A stretch of DNA of 33,015 nucleotides from Chromera velia (GCA_018398765.1 JAHBMJ010000601.1:11398-44412), one strand, 5' to 3'; positions 10,527 through 20,063 are shown, counted from the stretch's first letter. The notes: a model not told the origin generated them from the letters alone. Numbers and translations: made by a program.

Positions 10527-11336
10527 TCTGAAAGATAGACACAAACATCTTATTAGCGGACACATTAGACTAGAAAGAATAATCCAATCACTGTCAGAGA
10601 AATATTGGTAGGCGGGACTGCATACAGAAGCATATCAGTTCATGCGATCATACAAATAGTATCATAGGAGGAAGAAAGGAAAAGCTAGGGGAATATCAGT
10701 ATGAACCACAAATTTTAACAGACGCACCACTTGAGAGTTTCTGTAATGACTTGATTGGCCCGCTGTGCCTGACGGAAGACAGAAAGCGCTTTATTCTCTC
10801 TATTATATGCACGATGAGCCGCTACCTTTCTTTGGTCCCCCTCCAAAACCAAAAGACCGAGACCATCGCAAGAGCACTCATAGAGAACCTCATTTGCGTA
10901 TACGGGGCACCACTGAAATTGCAATCAGACAGGGAAACAAACTTGCCCGAGCCAGTCATCCAGAGCATCAACGATCTCTGTCACTTAAAAAGAGTGATCA
11001 GCTTATATCAGCTCAGTTTTTGTACCTATTACAAATAGCCAAATCGAGAGAATCAATGCAGACATCAACACAGTCTGCCTGTTTTTATCAAGGAAGCAAA
11101 AAAAACGTGGGATTGGTACGTCAAGTTTACAGTATGGACACACAACAGCACTTACTAGAGCTAGATTAGTCAAACACCATACAAACTCGCATATTGAAAA
11201 AAACCAGCCAACCCTTTTCGTCTTCTTTCTGGCCTGACAGAAGACAAATCTCGCCGACTACGTACAGGTACTGGCTGATTTGCGAAAAGAAAACAAAGTT
11301 AAACATGCAGCAGTATTTGCTTTTTCAACTGATGGG
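10527..11336 (+). pseudogene. Integrase, zinc finger and catalytic core (broken)
   Basis: KHLISGHIRLERIIQSLSEKYW (about 10538-10610) is the N-terminal HHCC zinc-binding region, with the second half mutated. The core begins LESFCNDLIGPL (about 10732), where the Asp is the first catalytic residue, and includes LQSDRETN (about 10920) with the second; the third acidic residue is unclear. ADYVQVLADLRKENKVKHAAV (about 11257-11320) is the linker preceding the C-terminal domain. The open part at 10751-11038 is only a fragment. The sequence stops at the inverted repeat starting at 11337. Confidence 0.8.
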
Positions 11337-11379
11337 ACTTCCAATCTGAACCTTTGTCCTGAGAAGTGACTTTTAATTT
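11337..11379 (+). repeat. Left 43-bp terminal inverted repeat
   Basis: Identical to the reverse complement of 15346-15388. Beyond 43 bp both ends stay AT-rich and only loosely similar. Confidence 0.9.
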
Positions 11380-11882
11380 AACAGTTTTTAAATATTTTTT
11401 TACGCTTTTATAACAAGTAAAAAAGCTTTATTCGTTTGTGAAACATTAATTCTAGTTGTTGGTGTTGCAAAAGATGAAGAGTGTGTTAAAAATAATGATG
11501 CCGCAAGGATAGAAGGGCAACTGAGCGTTGATGTAGGCAGCAGTTATTAACTTATTGAAAGGAGTGTTCCCCCTTCTTTTCCCGACTAAAAATGAATGCA
11601 ACAAACCCAAAAGACGTCAAATCGCTTCTATAGAGTATTTCTAGCTGCTCGGTGTAGAAAGAACGGCTCCCAGACTAGCTTCTAGATATACAGGGAATGT
11701 AAAGAACCGACGTCTGAAACGTGACACCTGAGAAGGCCAAAGACGCTTTCCTCTACTCAAAAGTCGAGAAAGGGCTACGATGCATCAATAATGATAAAAG
11801 GCATACCAACACAGTCTATAAAGACCAGGGAGCTCAGTTCTAACAAGGGATCAAAAATGGTTGCGGTACAGTGGAAGTTCAT
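11380..11882. other. Interior of the 4-kb insertion, left part; no gene seen
   Basis: AT-rich at first, then mixed composition. Conceptual translation in all frames is full of stops and has no recognisable domain. The last 8 bases (11875-11882, AAGTTCAT) are the target duplication of the next element. Confidence 0.5.
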
Positions 11883-12654
11883 ATAGGGGTGTAAAATCTC
11901 TTTTGGATGGGGAGGGAGGACCCCGTCGGCGGGGCAGGCAGGAGCCTGCCCGACGGGGGGGGCCCGTCCTTCGGACGGGGCCGCAGAGCGCGAACGGGGG
12001 GGGGAACCTGTCGGATCGAACNNNNNNNNNNNNNNNNNNNNNNNNNNNNNNNNNNNNNNNNNNNNNNNNNNNNNNNNNNNNNNNNNNNNNNNNNNNNNNN
12101 NNNNNNNNNNNNNNNNNNNNGGGGGGGGGGGCGCGTGGAGTTCGTGTGCGCAATCAAAATTAATTTTTCGAGTCTGTTACTGAATGATTCACCTGCCCCG
12201 CCATGCCCTGCCTTCTGTGAACAGTCGCTTTCTTGTATGGTTGTTCTGTTTTCTCTTGCCTTACACGGCTGCTGACTGTGATGCTCTCACACCACTCACT
12301 GCTGCTGATTCTGCTGCTCAAGCCCGGACCCCATTGAGATCGCTGATCCGTTGCCGACCATTAATTGTTTCTGTTCAGAAACAGATAAATGCCCCCCTTC
12401 TCTCTAACTTTCTGTTCTGGGTTTTCAGAAGTTTAAGTATGTTTTAAGTTAGAGTTGAGAATAGTTTAGGCTTCATGAAGGTCATCTAGATTGTCTTCAT
12501 GACTTAGCACTTTTTCTTACCTAGAGCTCTCTGAACGGGGGGGTCCCCGTTCACAGGGGTCTGATCTCCCTAGAGCTTAAACGGGGGAGACCCCGTCAGA
12601 TCTGGAGTCCTAAGAGCTCGAACGCACCCCTCCCCCCCGTTCTTACACCCCTAT
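11883..12654. mobile_element. hAT-like non-autonomous element with 8-bp target duplication
   Basis: Terminal inverted repeats ATAGGGGTGTAA (11883-11894) and TTACACCCCTAT (12643-12654) match perfectly over 12 bases. They are flanked by AAGTTCAT (11875-11882) and AAGTTAAT (12655-12662), an 8-bp target duplication with one mismatch. Eight-base duplications and TAGGG-type ends are typical of hAT transposons. The interior has no transposase. Both subterminal regions are very GC-rich with strong hairpins, such as CCCGTCC-TTC-GGACGGG near 11967, and the gap falls in the middle. Confidence 0.75.
12022..12120. other. Assembly gap (99 N)
   Basis: Run of N flanked by G-runs and GC-rich hairpins of the hAT-like element. 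The gap size is probably arbitrary, so the element length of 772 bp is uncertain. Confidence 1.
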
Positions 12655-13602
12655 AAGTTAATCAACAAGTCTGCTCAGAAGCACAAAAATACACTCTCGA
12701 GGTCTGCCTATCTGAAATTGCTGGAAAGTCTTTATCCTTTTTGGGCGCCTCCAACCTGCATCTAGCGCTCAAAAATACTGGCCAACACTCATGTAATCAT
12801 GCCTAGAGGGAATAGACAAGACAGGACCACCTTTCAGGGGAATTGAGGATCAATAAATAGTCCGGAGACGTTATTTCACCCCAAAAAAGAGACAAAACAA
12901 TCTTACCTTCCCATAACCATCAGACGCACTAGAAACCCATCCTACGGCTCTAAGAGGATGTCAGTAGACAAGAAATAATTGCTGAAATTGCTAGGAATCG
13001 ATTTCGGTCCCTCCTGGTGAAAAGCAGGAATCTAGGAAGGAATGTTGATCGGGAGGCCAGAAGGGCCGCAGTGACTTCCTGACCGGTGCAGACTGAAACT
13101 CTCAAATCCATCTAAGCAGAGTCTGACCAACAATGTGCATCCAAGGATAAAGGAAGGAACCTGCCCTGTTTGCTTTCAAACGAAGCGATGTTGGTGTACT
13201 GATACAGTTTTTGGAGCCTCCTGGGTTCAGCAGTATGAGGAGTTAGACAGAATTGTCCAGATATATATGTTTTTTAGCACCTGAAAAGCCAATTTTGAGC
13301 TTCGAATAGCCAAATAGTTAGGGCGGTCGGTCCCGCAGGCCGGGCCTGGACATTCTGGCACCGCAGTTTGCTGTCCCGGCCTGTACACCCCCGTGTATTG
13401 CTTCAGAGTGGCTCATTTTATGCTCCTTCTTACCAAATTGACCGTAGGTCTGAAACCCTGGTATTTTTGATCCAGCTTTCAGTAAAATTGGGCATGACAC
13501 CATCAATTAAAGAAAACTCTCTGTCAAAAGTTTTCTTTTATCATGAAATGATTTGTGATAGAGCGTTTTTTGTGAAAGGACACCTCCGGGTAAAAGTTGT
13601 TT
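12655..13602. other. Interior of the 4-kb insertion, middle part; no gene supported
   Basis: Begins with the right 8-bp target duplication. An ORF at about 13368-13604 (78 codons, ending RAFFVKGHLRVKVV) looks slightly protein-like but has no family I can name. No splice signals tie it to another exon. Confidence 0.4.
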
Positions 13603-13940
13603 GACCCAGGAGGGAGGTCTACTTCGGTGTATTTGGACCTTCCATCTGGGTCTGAAAGACTGGTCTCCTAGACCCAAGCCGAAGGTTGGGTCCGACCTGT
13701 GACTGAAATGCCAGGGCCTTCAAAACATCTTCTGGCCTTCAAAACATCTTCCGAGAGACTCTTTGAAGATGTTTTGAAGGCCCATTCCAGTCACAGGTCG
13801 GACCCGACCTTCGGTAGTCTCTCTGAAGATGTTCTGAAGGCTCATTCCAGTCATAAGTCGGACCCGACCTTCAGCTTAGGTCTGGGAGACCGATCTTTCA
13901 GACCCAGATGGAAGGTCCAAGTAGACCTTCCTTCTGGGTC
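13603..13940. repeat. Foldback (long imperfect hairpin) with internal duplication
   Basis: The left arm starts GACCCAGGAGGGAGGTCTAC and the right arm, read in reverse complement, GACCCAGAAGGAAGGTCTAC. The arms stay similar inward through TGGACCTTCCATCTGGGTCTG, the GGTCCGACCTGTGACTG block and CTTCAAAACATCTTC. The right arm carries the block GAAGATGTT.TGAAGGC.CATTCCAGTCA twice (about 13765 and 13825), and the left has a short CTTCAAAACATCTTC duplication. The transcript of either strand would fold into a long hairpin. No TSD found. Confidence 0.75.
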
Positions 13941-15345
13941 TGGCTGCATTCAGATTCTGGCGTCTGCGTGTCTTCGTGCTCCTTCTTTCTTGCTCACAGA
14001 TCTCTTTGATTGACAGAGAGCCAGCGCTTTCCTCGAGATCGCCTTCGGTAGGGCATTAAAAGGCCAAGTAAGTCTTCTTCTTTCCCTTCCGTCTCTTTTT
14101 ATATCTTTCTATTGCTCACCTTTCTCTTTCTTTTTTTGATGCCTGCAGGCCATTGTTCCAGCTCTAGAAGCTTTCTGGGAGTGATCTTTGTGTCTGGAGA
14201 GCTGGAGAAGCCTTCGGTCAGCCTGCTTCTAGCTCTTTTTTATATATGGTGATGATTTTTGCCTTGCATGTCTATCTATGAAAGTGCGTATATGTACCCC
14301 TTTGCCTTCCTAAACAGGGTAGCCATTAATCCTATTCAAGCGCCACGATCACGAATTCCTCTTCTAGCATATCTGCGTGCAGCCTGTCAGATACCTTCTT
14401 CACTGAAATGTTGATGCTTCGCCAGATCGCATGGCAGTACCTTCCTGATCCTGCCCGCTTGACTGCCTGTCCCCCTTTCTTCCTCTGTCTACCTGTCTGC
14501 TGGGCTTGACAGTGTCTGCATGGCTATACACATCTCAACACATGTGTACCTGTCTATCTGTGCTGCCTTTCTGGATGTCTGACCGTTGCTTGCTTAAGAA
14601 ATAGAAGGACAGAAAGGGAGAGAGATGTAGAGAGCCGAGATGCAGTGCCACGCTTCTTGGAACGCCTCTCTTTTTTAAATGACTACTTGCACTTCGAGAT
14701 GAAGTCAATGCATTATAAATGCCAGCAGCACTTTGTTGGTTACCGTTTTGCTTTGCACCCTTCCGGATCTTCCATATGTCTTCCTCCTAGGGCACGTGAG
14801 GCCGCACTCGCACCACTGCGTCGAACACCCTCTGCACATTCCTATCTAATATGAATTGGGATGATTCTCATGCTGATCTTATTCTTAAATTGTTATTTTT
14901 TTCTGCGTGCTTTGATTCTTAGAGGAGATTCTGTATTCGCGTGACGTTCTGCATGCAGATAACCATCAGCTTCTATGGGGTAACCCTCTGGTCCGGGGGT
15001 ACCATCTTCCCAAGCTTCCGTTAGCCAAGGGCGTATGAGCAGTAAACGACGTCCACTCTTTGAATTTATACATTCAATTGAAATGTATGCAAAGCATTGT
15101 GTATGTTTTAAACTGCTGGTGTGCAAGCTTCTAAGCAAGCTTACTGTGGTGTATGTTAAATTTACAGTTAAAATTGATTAGAATGAACCATGTAATAAAA
15201 TGTTTGCCAGTATAAATAATAAATAATCATAGTTCAATCATTTTATTTTACTTTAAAAGTTAAAACACGTTTTTAATTTGATTTCAGGGTTTGTATACAT
15301 TAATTTACCATTTTAAAAGCTTCTAAAGCTTAGTATGATATTTAA
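13941..15345. other. Interior of the 4-kb insertion, right part; no supported gene
   Basis: Pyrimidine-rich CTGCCTGTCTG-type sequence to about 14580, then mixed and finally AT-rich DNA. Small ORFs at 14645-14854 (+) and 14893-15138 (-) have no recognisable motif and no support from splice signals. Confidence 0.45.
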
Positions 15346-15388
15346 AAATTAAAAGTCACTTCTCAGGACAAAGGTTCAGATTGGAAGT
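15346..15388 (-). repeat. Right 43-bp terminal inverted repeat
   Basis: Reverse complement equals 11337-11379 with no mismatch. Perfect identity beside heavily mutated Gypsy sequence suggests a later insertion or gene conversion. Confidence 0.9.
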
Positions 15389-15404
15389 GTTATCAGTTTT
15401 TTAA

Positions 15405-15669
15405 GAAGCTGCGATTCAGAAGATGAGGGCAAAACTCAAGAAAGACCTAAAAAGAATCAAATCATTTAAGCAAAGAGATTGGTGTTGGTTGGAAAAAGGG
15501 TTTCACGGCAAAGGACAATCAAAAACTCTATATGTTGGATCAGGAGAGGCCGTATTTGGTAGTCACAGCCAGACTTAATGGCAGCCATCAAGTAAGGAAG
15601 AAAGAAGGCAAAGCGGCATCAAGCACAGACTTGCCGAAGAAACAAATGATGAAGGGTAGACGGACTTGA
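15405..15669 (+). pseudogene. Integrase C-terminal (GPY/F-like) domain of the interrupted Gypsy element
   Basis: Resumes the integrase after the 4-kb insertion. One frame gives AAIQKMRAKLKKDLKRIKSF then KQRDWCWLEKGFHGKGQS; after a one-base shift the next frame gives KLYMLDQERPYLVVTARLNG followed by SHQVRKKEGK and a stop near 15666. This follows the usual order K..GDwVWl ... KL....GPY.VV..lng...vR...gk of the Gypsy integrase C-terminus, with the GP of GPY changed to RP. The domain contacts chromatin in some elements. One frameshift and the expected lack of a 3' LTR show decay. Confidence 0.7.
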
Positions 15670-15722
15670 TTCTCATGGTAGCAAGCCGCCAAGCAAGCAT
15701 TTTAAGGAACACATATGGACCT

Positions 15723-16040
15723 TCAATTTATTATAGATCCTGGTCTGAGATCTTGGCACCTCCGCCTGCCTCTGATAAAGCCTCTGGAAGTTTTTTTCCA
15801 TGTCTTGATAGGCCTGGAGAGTCTGTTCCGCTTCTTCTTGTAGATATGGTCGTACGAAGACCATGCTCGCTCCGCATAGCCAGACGTGTTGGCCTGGCTG
15901 AACACAATCTCAGCCAGTTTGGCGTTCTTTGGGGCGCACTCAATCATATCGTCCATTTCCCACCAAGAGAGGGAGTCAATGTTGGCGGAGATCTTTGTGA
16001 GCTTCTCCAAAATCCGTGCCTCCTTGACCATCTTCATGAG
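15723..16040 (-). pseudogene. hAT transposase C-terminal (dimerisation) remnant
   Basis: The minus strand reads DSLSWWEMDD (WW at about 15960-15965), NAKLAEIVFSQANTSGYAER, then AWSSYDHIYKKKRNRLS. This follows the hAT family dimerisation signature WW....(P).L..La..ilsq...s...ER.WS.y..Ih.kkRNRL. After RNRL the frame is lost; other frames continue with YLQEEAEQTLQAYQDMEKNF. Upstream, the catalytic part of the transposase is not recognisable. It lies just beyond the Gypsy remnant and is opposite in strand. The hAT-like short elements elsewhere in the window could have been mobilised by relatives of this enzyme, but their ends cannot be linked to it from this sequence. Confidence 0.65.
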
Positions 16041-16142
16041 CAGCAGCAGCGAGCGGTGGATCCGGACGTCCGATGACGGATGGATGGGGAGGGACCAGTA
16101 TGAGCTGCTGGGTAATCTGGGTGTCGTTGCCAACGGGAATTC

Positions 16143-16480
16143 GTGGCGTGCCCCAACACCGGAAAGTGCTGGTTTGTGTTCCTGCAGTCCTTTCAAGCAT
16201 ATGCGCAGAAAAGTTTCTTGTTGGGGACCTTCTTAAGGAACATGAAGCGGAGCTTCGACGGTCCCTCCAACCCCCTCCTCATCCATGTGAGGCATGGTCT
16301 ATACCTTCTTGTGGGTCAAGCGGGCAAGATGTGCACACACTGTGGTGACGTGTCGGCCTTGATGATGCGGTGTGCTGGGTACAATTATATCCGTTACTGT
16401 TCGAGGAGGTGCTAGAAGAAAGACTGGTCCCGCTTCCATCGTGCGGTGTGCCCTGTCCTCCAGAGGGCATTGGCTGACTG
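16143..16480 (+). pseudogene. MYND-type zinc finger fragment, broken
   Basis: The plus strand reads KMCTHCGDVSALMMRCAGY, then NYIRYCSRRC, a TAG at 16413-16415, then KKDWSRFHRAVCPVL. This is the MYND pattern C..C...RC..C....YCS..CQ..DW..H...C (16332-16451) with two defects: the fourth Cys is Tyr (TAC for TGC) and the conserved Gln after YCSxxC is a stop (TAG for CAG). Both are single transitions. MYND fingers bind proline-rich peptides and occur in many chromatin and signalling proteins. Upstream in frame is AQKSFLLGTFLRNMKRSF, unassigned. The hAT remnant is on the opposite strand just to the left. Confidence 0.65.
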
Positions 16481-16504
16481 ACTGACTGACTGACTGACTG
16501 ACTG
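16474..16504. repeat. (GACT)n microsatellite
   Basis: About eight GACT units with imperfect continuation to about 16545 (GATTGATT-like). It begins within the last codons of the MYND frame. Confidence 0.9.
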
Positions 16505-16545
16505 AATAACTGACTGACTTGATCAATTGATTAATTGATTGACCG

Positions 16546-17007
16546 CTCTGTATATTTATAAAGCTTTATGATTAATGCTTCATGATTATGCTGCTTAACT
16601 ATATTAAATTCCTGTATAGATTCTCTAAAAGTTAGATCAGAACTGTATAGATTTTTCTAGGAAAGTTCTAGGGCCAACTATGAAATCAAATTAGGAATCA
16701 ACTTAGGATCGACCTATAGTACTTCCTGTATTATCTTATTGTAGCATGCGATAGTACAATGTACTATCCTATGGCAACTATGCTAGGCTTGAAACGCCCT
16801 CACTATAATCCTGACATAAGCTTTCTTCCCATCGTAGAGAGAGATAGAGGAAGTTGCATGCCGCCAGGCAAGATAAAGATGGAAAGCTAGGATGGAAAGA
16901 GATGGTACACCACTTCATGAATCAAACCATACCAGCCATGAACAAAAGATGACAGACAAACAGAGCTGCTACGCATAGTAGAAAGCCGCCAACAAAAAAA
17001 AAGACTG
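16546..17007. other. AT-rich DNA; nothing recognised
   Basis: AT-rich to about 16800, then a mixed stretch before the inverted duplication. No ORF or motif of note. Confidence 0.5.
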
Positions 17008-17934
17008 TCTGCCTGCCGACCAAAAAAGAGAACATAGGCTTACGTTAGCTTTGGCTTCGGTGTAAGCCCTTTTCTCTTCCCCAGTCATCCCCTCCATCGA
17101 ATCTGCCTAGCTGCACGGCATCTGTGCAAGTAAGAAAGGTGCAGTGACGAACACCCAAAAATGAAAAGAACTCAACAACTCTAAATCCTTGGAGCAAACC
17201 TGTTGTGCTACTTGATTGGCTTTAAGTGATCATATCGGTGGACTCTGCATGGCTTTTCCGGTTCTGCTGACTACAAAAGCAGACTCTTGTGCGTACCGGC
17301 TTAAGACTTTCTTACCTTGATGTAACTGCAGATTTTTACAGATTTTTTCAGAGGATTGAGACAGCTTGGAGAATGCAGAATATTGTGGATGGAAATCAAA
17401 TTGCGATCCCTCAATTGAGTGAAATCGCGATTGATTTGATCATCAATGATCATCATGCATGCACGTAATATATTGCCTAGTATATTGCATAAATAATTAA
17501 AGGAAAAATCCATACATACATGCACATGCATCTCCTTAAATAATTAATAATTGTACAAAAAATTAATTTCGATTTACAGCCAATCTCCCGTCTCAATCCT
17601 TTGAAAAAATCTGCAGTTTCATCAAGGCAAGAAAGTCCTAAGCCGGTATATACAGGAGTCCACTTTTATAGTCAGCAGAACCGGAAGAGCCAGAGTCCAC
17701 CAACACGTACGATCACTCAAAGCTAATCAAGCAGCATAGCAGGTTTGCTCCAAGGATTTGGAGTTGTTGAATTCTTTTCATTTTTTGGTGTTCGTCACTG
17801 TACCTTTCTCACTTGCACAGATGCCGCGTAGCCAGGTAGATTCGATGGAAGGGATGACTAGGGAAGAGAAAAGAGCTTACACTCAAGCCAAAGCTGACGT
17901 AAGCCTGTGTTCTCTTTTTTGGTTGGCAGGCAGA
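17008..17934. repeat. Long inverted duplication (about 350-bp arms) containing a first exon
   Basis: The left arm 17008-17362 is the reverse complement of the right arm 17590-17934, similar over almost the whole length (roughly 85-90 percent by eye, small indels), with a 227-bp AT-rich spacer. Each arm contains the same unit: pyrimidine-rich stretch, CTTGCACAG, ATGCCG start, EGMT.EEKRAYT and a GTAAGCC donor. The right copy has an open exon, whereas the left copy has TAG after four codons. Outside the arms the sequences are unrelated. It may be a head-to-head duplication of a gene 5' end. Confidence 0.8.
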
Positions 17935-18217
17935 TGGGTTTTTTCTGAAGATTGTCATGTGGCTGCATATGTATATGATCTTTTTGTGTCGATGCAATGC
18001 TGCAGTCACTGATTGACTACGTCAAGCTTTGTAAGATTGAGAACTCACATAAGCAGCCCAACCAAGACAACCTGTAAGTCAATTACTGTACATCCTGAGC
18101 GATGTTTGATTCAGATTGAAGAGGGGCACTGTATGCCAATTAATGTTCTACTCCTGGCTGAAATCGAACGTGTTTCAGAATTTAAGTGAAAACAACATAC
18201 GCTCTAGAGGCAGTTAG
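17821..18217 (+). CDS. Candidate small spliced gene, function unknown
   Basis: Exon 1 (17821-17898) starts at ATG directly after TTGCACAG, encodes MPRSQVDSMEGMTREEKRAY and six more residues, and ends at a GTAAGC donor. Exon 2 (18006-18073) follows ATGCTGCAG, encodes SLIDYVKLCKIENSHKQPNQ, and ends at GTAAGT. A third exon from 18115 (acceptor GATTCAG) would continue in phase to TAG at 18215-18217, giving about 83 residues; its 41-bp intron is short. I recognise no family. If exon 1 follows another exon, the ATG may be internal. Support is the two good donor and acceptor pairs and the duplicated, inactivated copy of exon 1 at 17008-17362. A real transcript is needed to decide. Confidence 0.35.
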
Positions 18218-18240
18218 AGGCAGTCTAGAGAGAACCTTAA

Positions 18241-18651
18241 TCGCTTTCGAGGCAAAGGCTGTGCTCCGCCCTGCATATATATGCATACAGCAATTCCAAA
18301 GCAGGACACGATGACACAACAGCAGGGTCAGAGTCCGCCGTTGACAAAGCTCTTATAAAACAAAAGTTTAACTCGTTGTTCGGTGAGCAGACTCAACAAA
18401 TTCTAGATCCGGCTAATATGCTCTATGTGAAGGACCTTGACAAGATCACATTGCTCGACGACGACGCCTAAGAAAAGTATATTGATAGCCTTTGAGGGGC
18501 AAATGCCATTAAGCTGCGCCTGACAATATATACGGAGGTCCAAATGGTAGTGAACAACAAGTTCTTTAGCGTCAAGATCAAAGGCGACCATAAGAAAGTC
18601 ATCAAGGTTAAGTGTTTTGGTAAAAAACATTTTAAGGTCACCGTGAAGTGA
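18241..18651 (+). pseudogene. Broken ORF, unknown family
   Basis: One frame runs through two stops (TAA at 18469, TGA at 18496) to TGA at 18649-18651. Before the first stop it reads ESAVDKALIKQKFNSLFGEQ and NMLYVKDLDKITLLDDDA; after the second, AIKLRLTIYTEVQMVVNNKF and GDHKKVIKVKCFGKKHFKVT. The amino acid composition looks protein-like (charged and hydrophobic mix, no low complexity), unlike nearby frames. I cannot name a family. It could be further exons of the candidate gene at 17821 with retained introns, or an unrelated pseudogene. Confidence 0.35.
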
Positions 18652-19549
18652 AGCAGGAGGGAAGGAAAGAAGGAAAGAAAGAAAGAAGGAAGGGTCTGTC
18701 TTCGTCCCCTTAGTCACTCTCCCTACAGTCCCTCAAACTGGCCCGTACAAAGGCCAAGGCAGAGGGGATAGAAGCATTAGCAGTCGTACTGAAAGCAAAG
18801 AAAACGACCTCTCTGTAGACCCTCGACGTTGCAGAGAACAAAATGAGAGGAAATGCAGAATAGAAATGAAGCAGCCCATGTCTATGAGCAGGCAGGGAGA
18901 AGAAGTGGCGAAAAGAAAGGAGTTGAGGGAAGAAATTCAGTGGATTTTCACTACCATAGTCTGTCAATGTCTTAATATATCTGTCAACATGCAGCAGGCA
19001 GGTCTTTGTAAACAATTGTATGTGAATTGATACACATGCATTTACATTGATCTCCTTCCTTTTTGTTGCACTATAGCTGCTAGCTATATAATACTAATCA
19101 CTGGCATACACTCGTTTATGTACTATGATGATGCTAGCTAATCTAAATACTATAGTTTATATAGATTATATTCACTTTAGTACGTATTTACCGTGTGACT
19201 ATTATAGTAGTATTGGTGCTTTTAATCTAGCTTTTAATAATATTGTCTGACACAAACTGTATAATCAGTTTATATAATCTCATATAGCTTTAGCACTTCT
19301 TTTTAGAGACTGTCACTGTCTCCCAACCTATAAATTTTAAGTAACAGTTGATATCGAAACACAGATAAATTTCAACCTAAAATGAAATTTAAATCTGAAA
19401 AACAACTTATTTAAGTTAGTTTAATTTATATTTAAATCTAAGCGACGCACAGTGGTAAAAAAATAATTAAAAAAAAACTGGAAAAGTCTATTCTTTTTTT
19501 TTATTATTATTATTATTTTATTGAAGATGATGATTAGGGCTCAACGCTA
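18652..19549. other. Purine tract then AT-rich DNA; no supported gene
   Basis: GGAAGGAAAGAAAG-type tract at 18652-18692, then a short exon-like piece after CCCTACAG (18729 on, SLKLARTKAKAEGIEALAVV) that soon meets TAG. From 19030 the sequence is AT-rich. GCGACGCACAGTGGTAAAAAAA at 19442 matches, in reverse complement, the end of the repeat at 29144. Confidence 0.45.
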
Positions 19550-19782
19550 GATAGCAGGTGCAGCAGGGCTAGTATAATGTAATGGGGCTCATAGTAATGA
19601 AGTTCTATCACCTACAGTTCGTACTTTTATCCAGTTTTCTCACAGAAGTCTACAGACTAATTTTAAACTGAAAAGAATCAATTGCATGCATACGCATATT
19701 AAACTGAACAGCATATATGGATACGTATACGCTTGGCATGTGTGTTCACCTTAGGCTTGCCTGACATTAACTTCACAATATA
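19550..19782 (+). repeat. 230-bp dispersed repeat, copy A
   Basis: Runs from GATAGCAGGTGCAGCAGGGC to CTTCACAATATA and matches 26271-26493 in the same orientation with scattered substitutions and small indels (about 85 percent by eye). No terminal inverted repeat and no ORF. Class unknown; could be a SINE or a solo fragment of a larger element. Confidence 0.75.
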
Positions 19783-19816
19783 CAACGTGCCTCCTCCCCT
19801 TTAACAGGATGAGGAA

Positions 19817-20062
19817 CTAGGTGCCGGCTAGAGAAAAAAAAAAGAAAAAAAAAATAAGCGATTTGAGGAGATCTTTTTTCTTTTTTTCTTTTTTTTTCAC
19901 TTTTTAACCTTGAACAACACTTAGCAATAGTTGTGCAATACACAAACAACACTTATACAACACTTGAACAACAGTTGTTTGACTGAATCAGATACAGAAA
20001 AAAAAAAGAAAAAAAGTAAAAGGTTTGGGGGGATCTTTTTTTTTTCTCTAGCCGGCGCCTAG
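19817..20062. mobile_element. 246-bp inverted-repeat (MITE-like) element
   Basis: Ends CTAGGTGCCGGCTAGAGAAA (left) and, in reverse complement, CTAGGCGCCGGCTAGAGAAA (right), one mismatch in 20, followed by A-rich tracts on both sides. The middle holds repeated AACAACACTT words. No clear target-site duplication. A related single end, CCTAGGCGCCG...AGAAAAAAA, appears at about 29820. Confidence 0.65.
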
Positions 20063-20063
20063 G

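Larger units (their letters stand above)
6900..11336 (+). mobile_element. Ty3/Gypsy-type LTR retrotransposon, decayed, 5' part
   Basis: In order on the plus strand: untranslated leader with a duplicated 89-bp block, gag-like sequence, CCHC zinc knuckle, RT motif YMDDLLVF, RNase H, integrase HHCC zinc finger and integrase core. This pol order (RT, RNase H, integrase) is that of Ty3/Gypsy. All frames carry stops or shifts, and the protease and the front two thirds of RT are missing. I could not find the LTRs or a primer binding site, so 6900 is an approximate left limit. The element is cut at 11336 by a 4-kb insertion and continues at about 15405. It is inactive. Confidence 0.85.
11337..15388. 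mobile_element. 4.05-kb element with perfect 43-bp terminal inverted repeats, inserted in the Gypsy integrase
   Basis: The left end (11337-11379) and the reverse complement of the right end (15346-15388) are identical over 43 bases, starting ACTTCCAATCTGAACC. Gypsy integrase sequence stops at the left end and its C-terminal part resumes just after the right end, which marks this as an insertion. I find no transposase inside: the interior is non-coding, AT-rich near the ends, and carries a hAT-like element, a foldback and an assembly gap. No clear target-site duplication is seen; the flanks read CTGATGGG on the left and GTTATCAG on the right, which resemble each other only in inverted form. 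A third diverged copy of the end lies near 21257. Family unknown. Confidence 0.7.

Noticed and set aside
15886-16236. Plus-strand ORF opposite the hAT remnant, ahead of the MYND finger, looking like a helical repeat protein
   Set aside because: The minus strand carries a clear hAT signature (WW, ER.WS, KKRNRL) over the same bases, and the plus frame is not continuous with the MYND frame.
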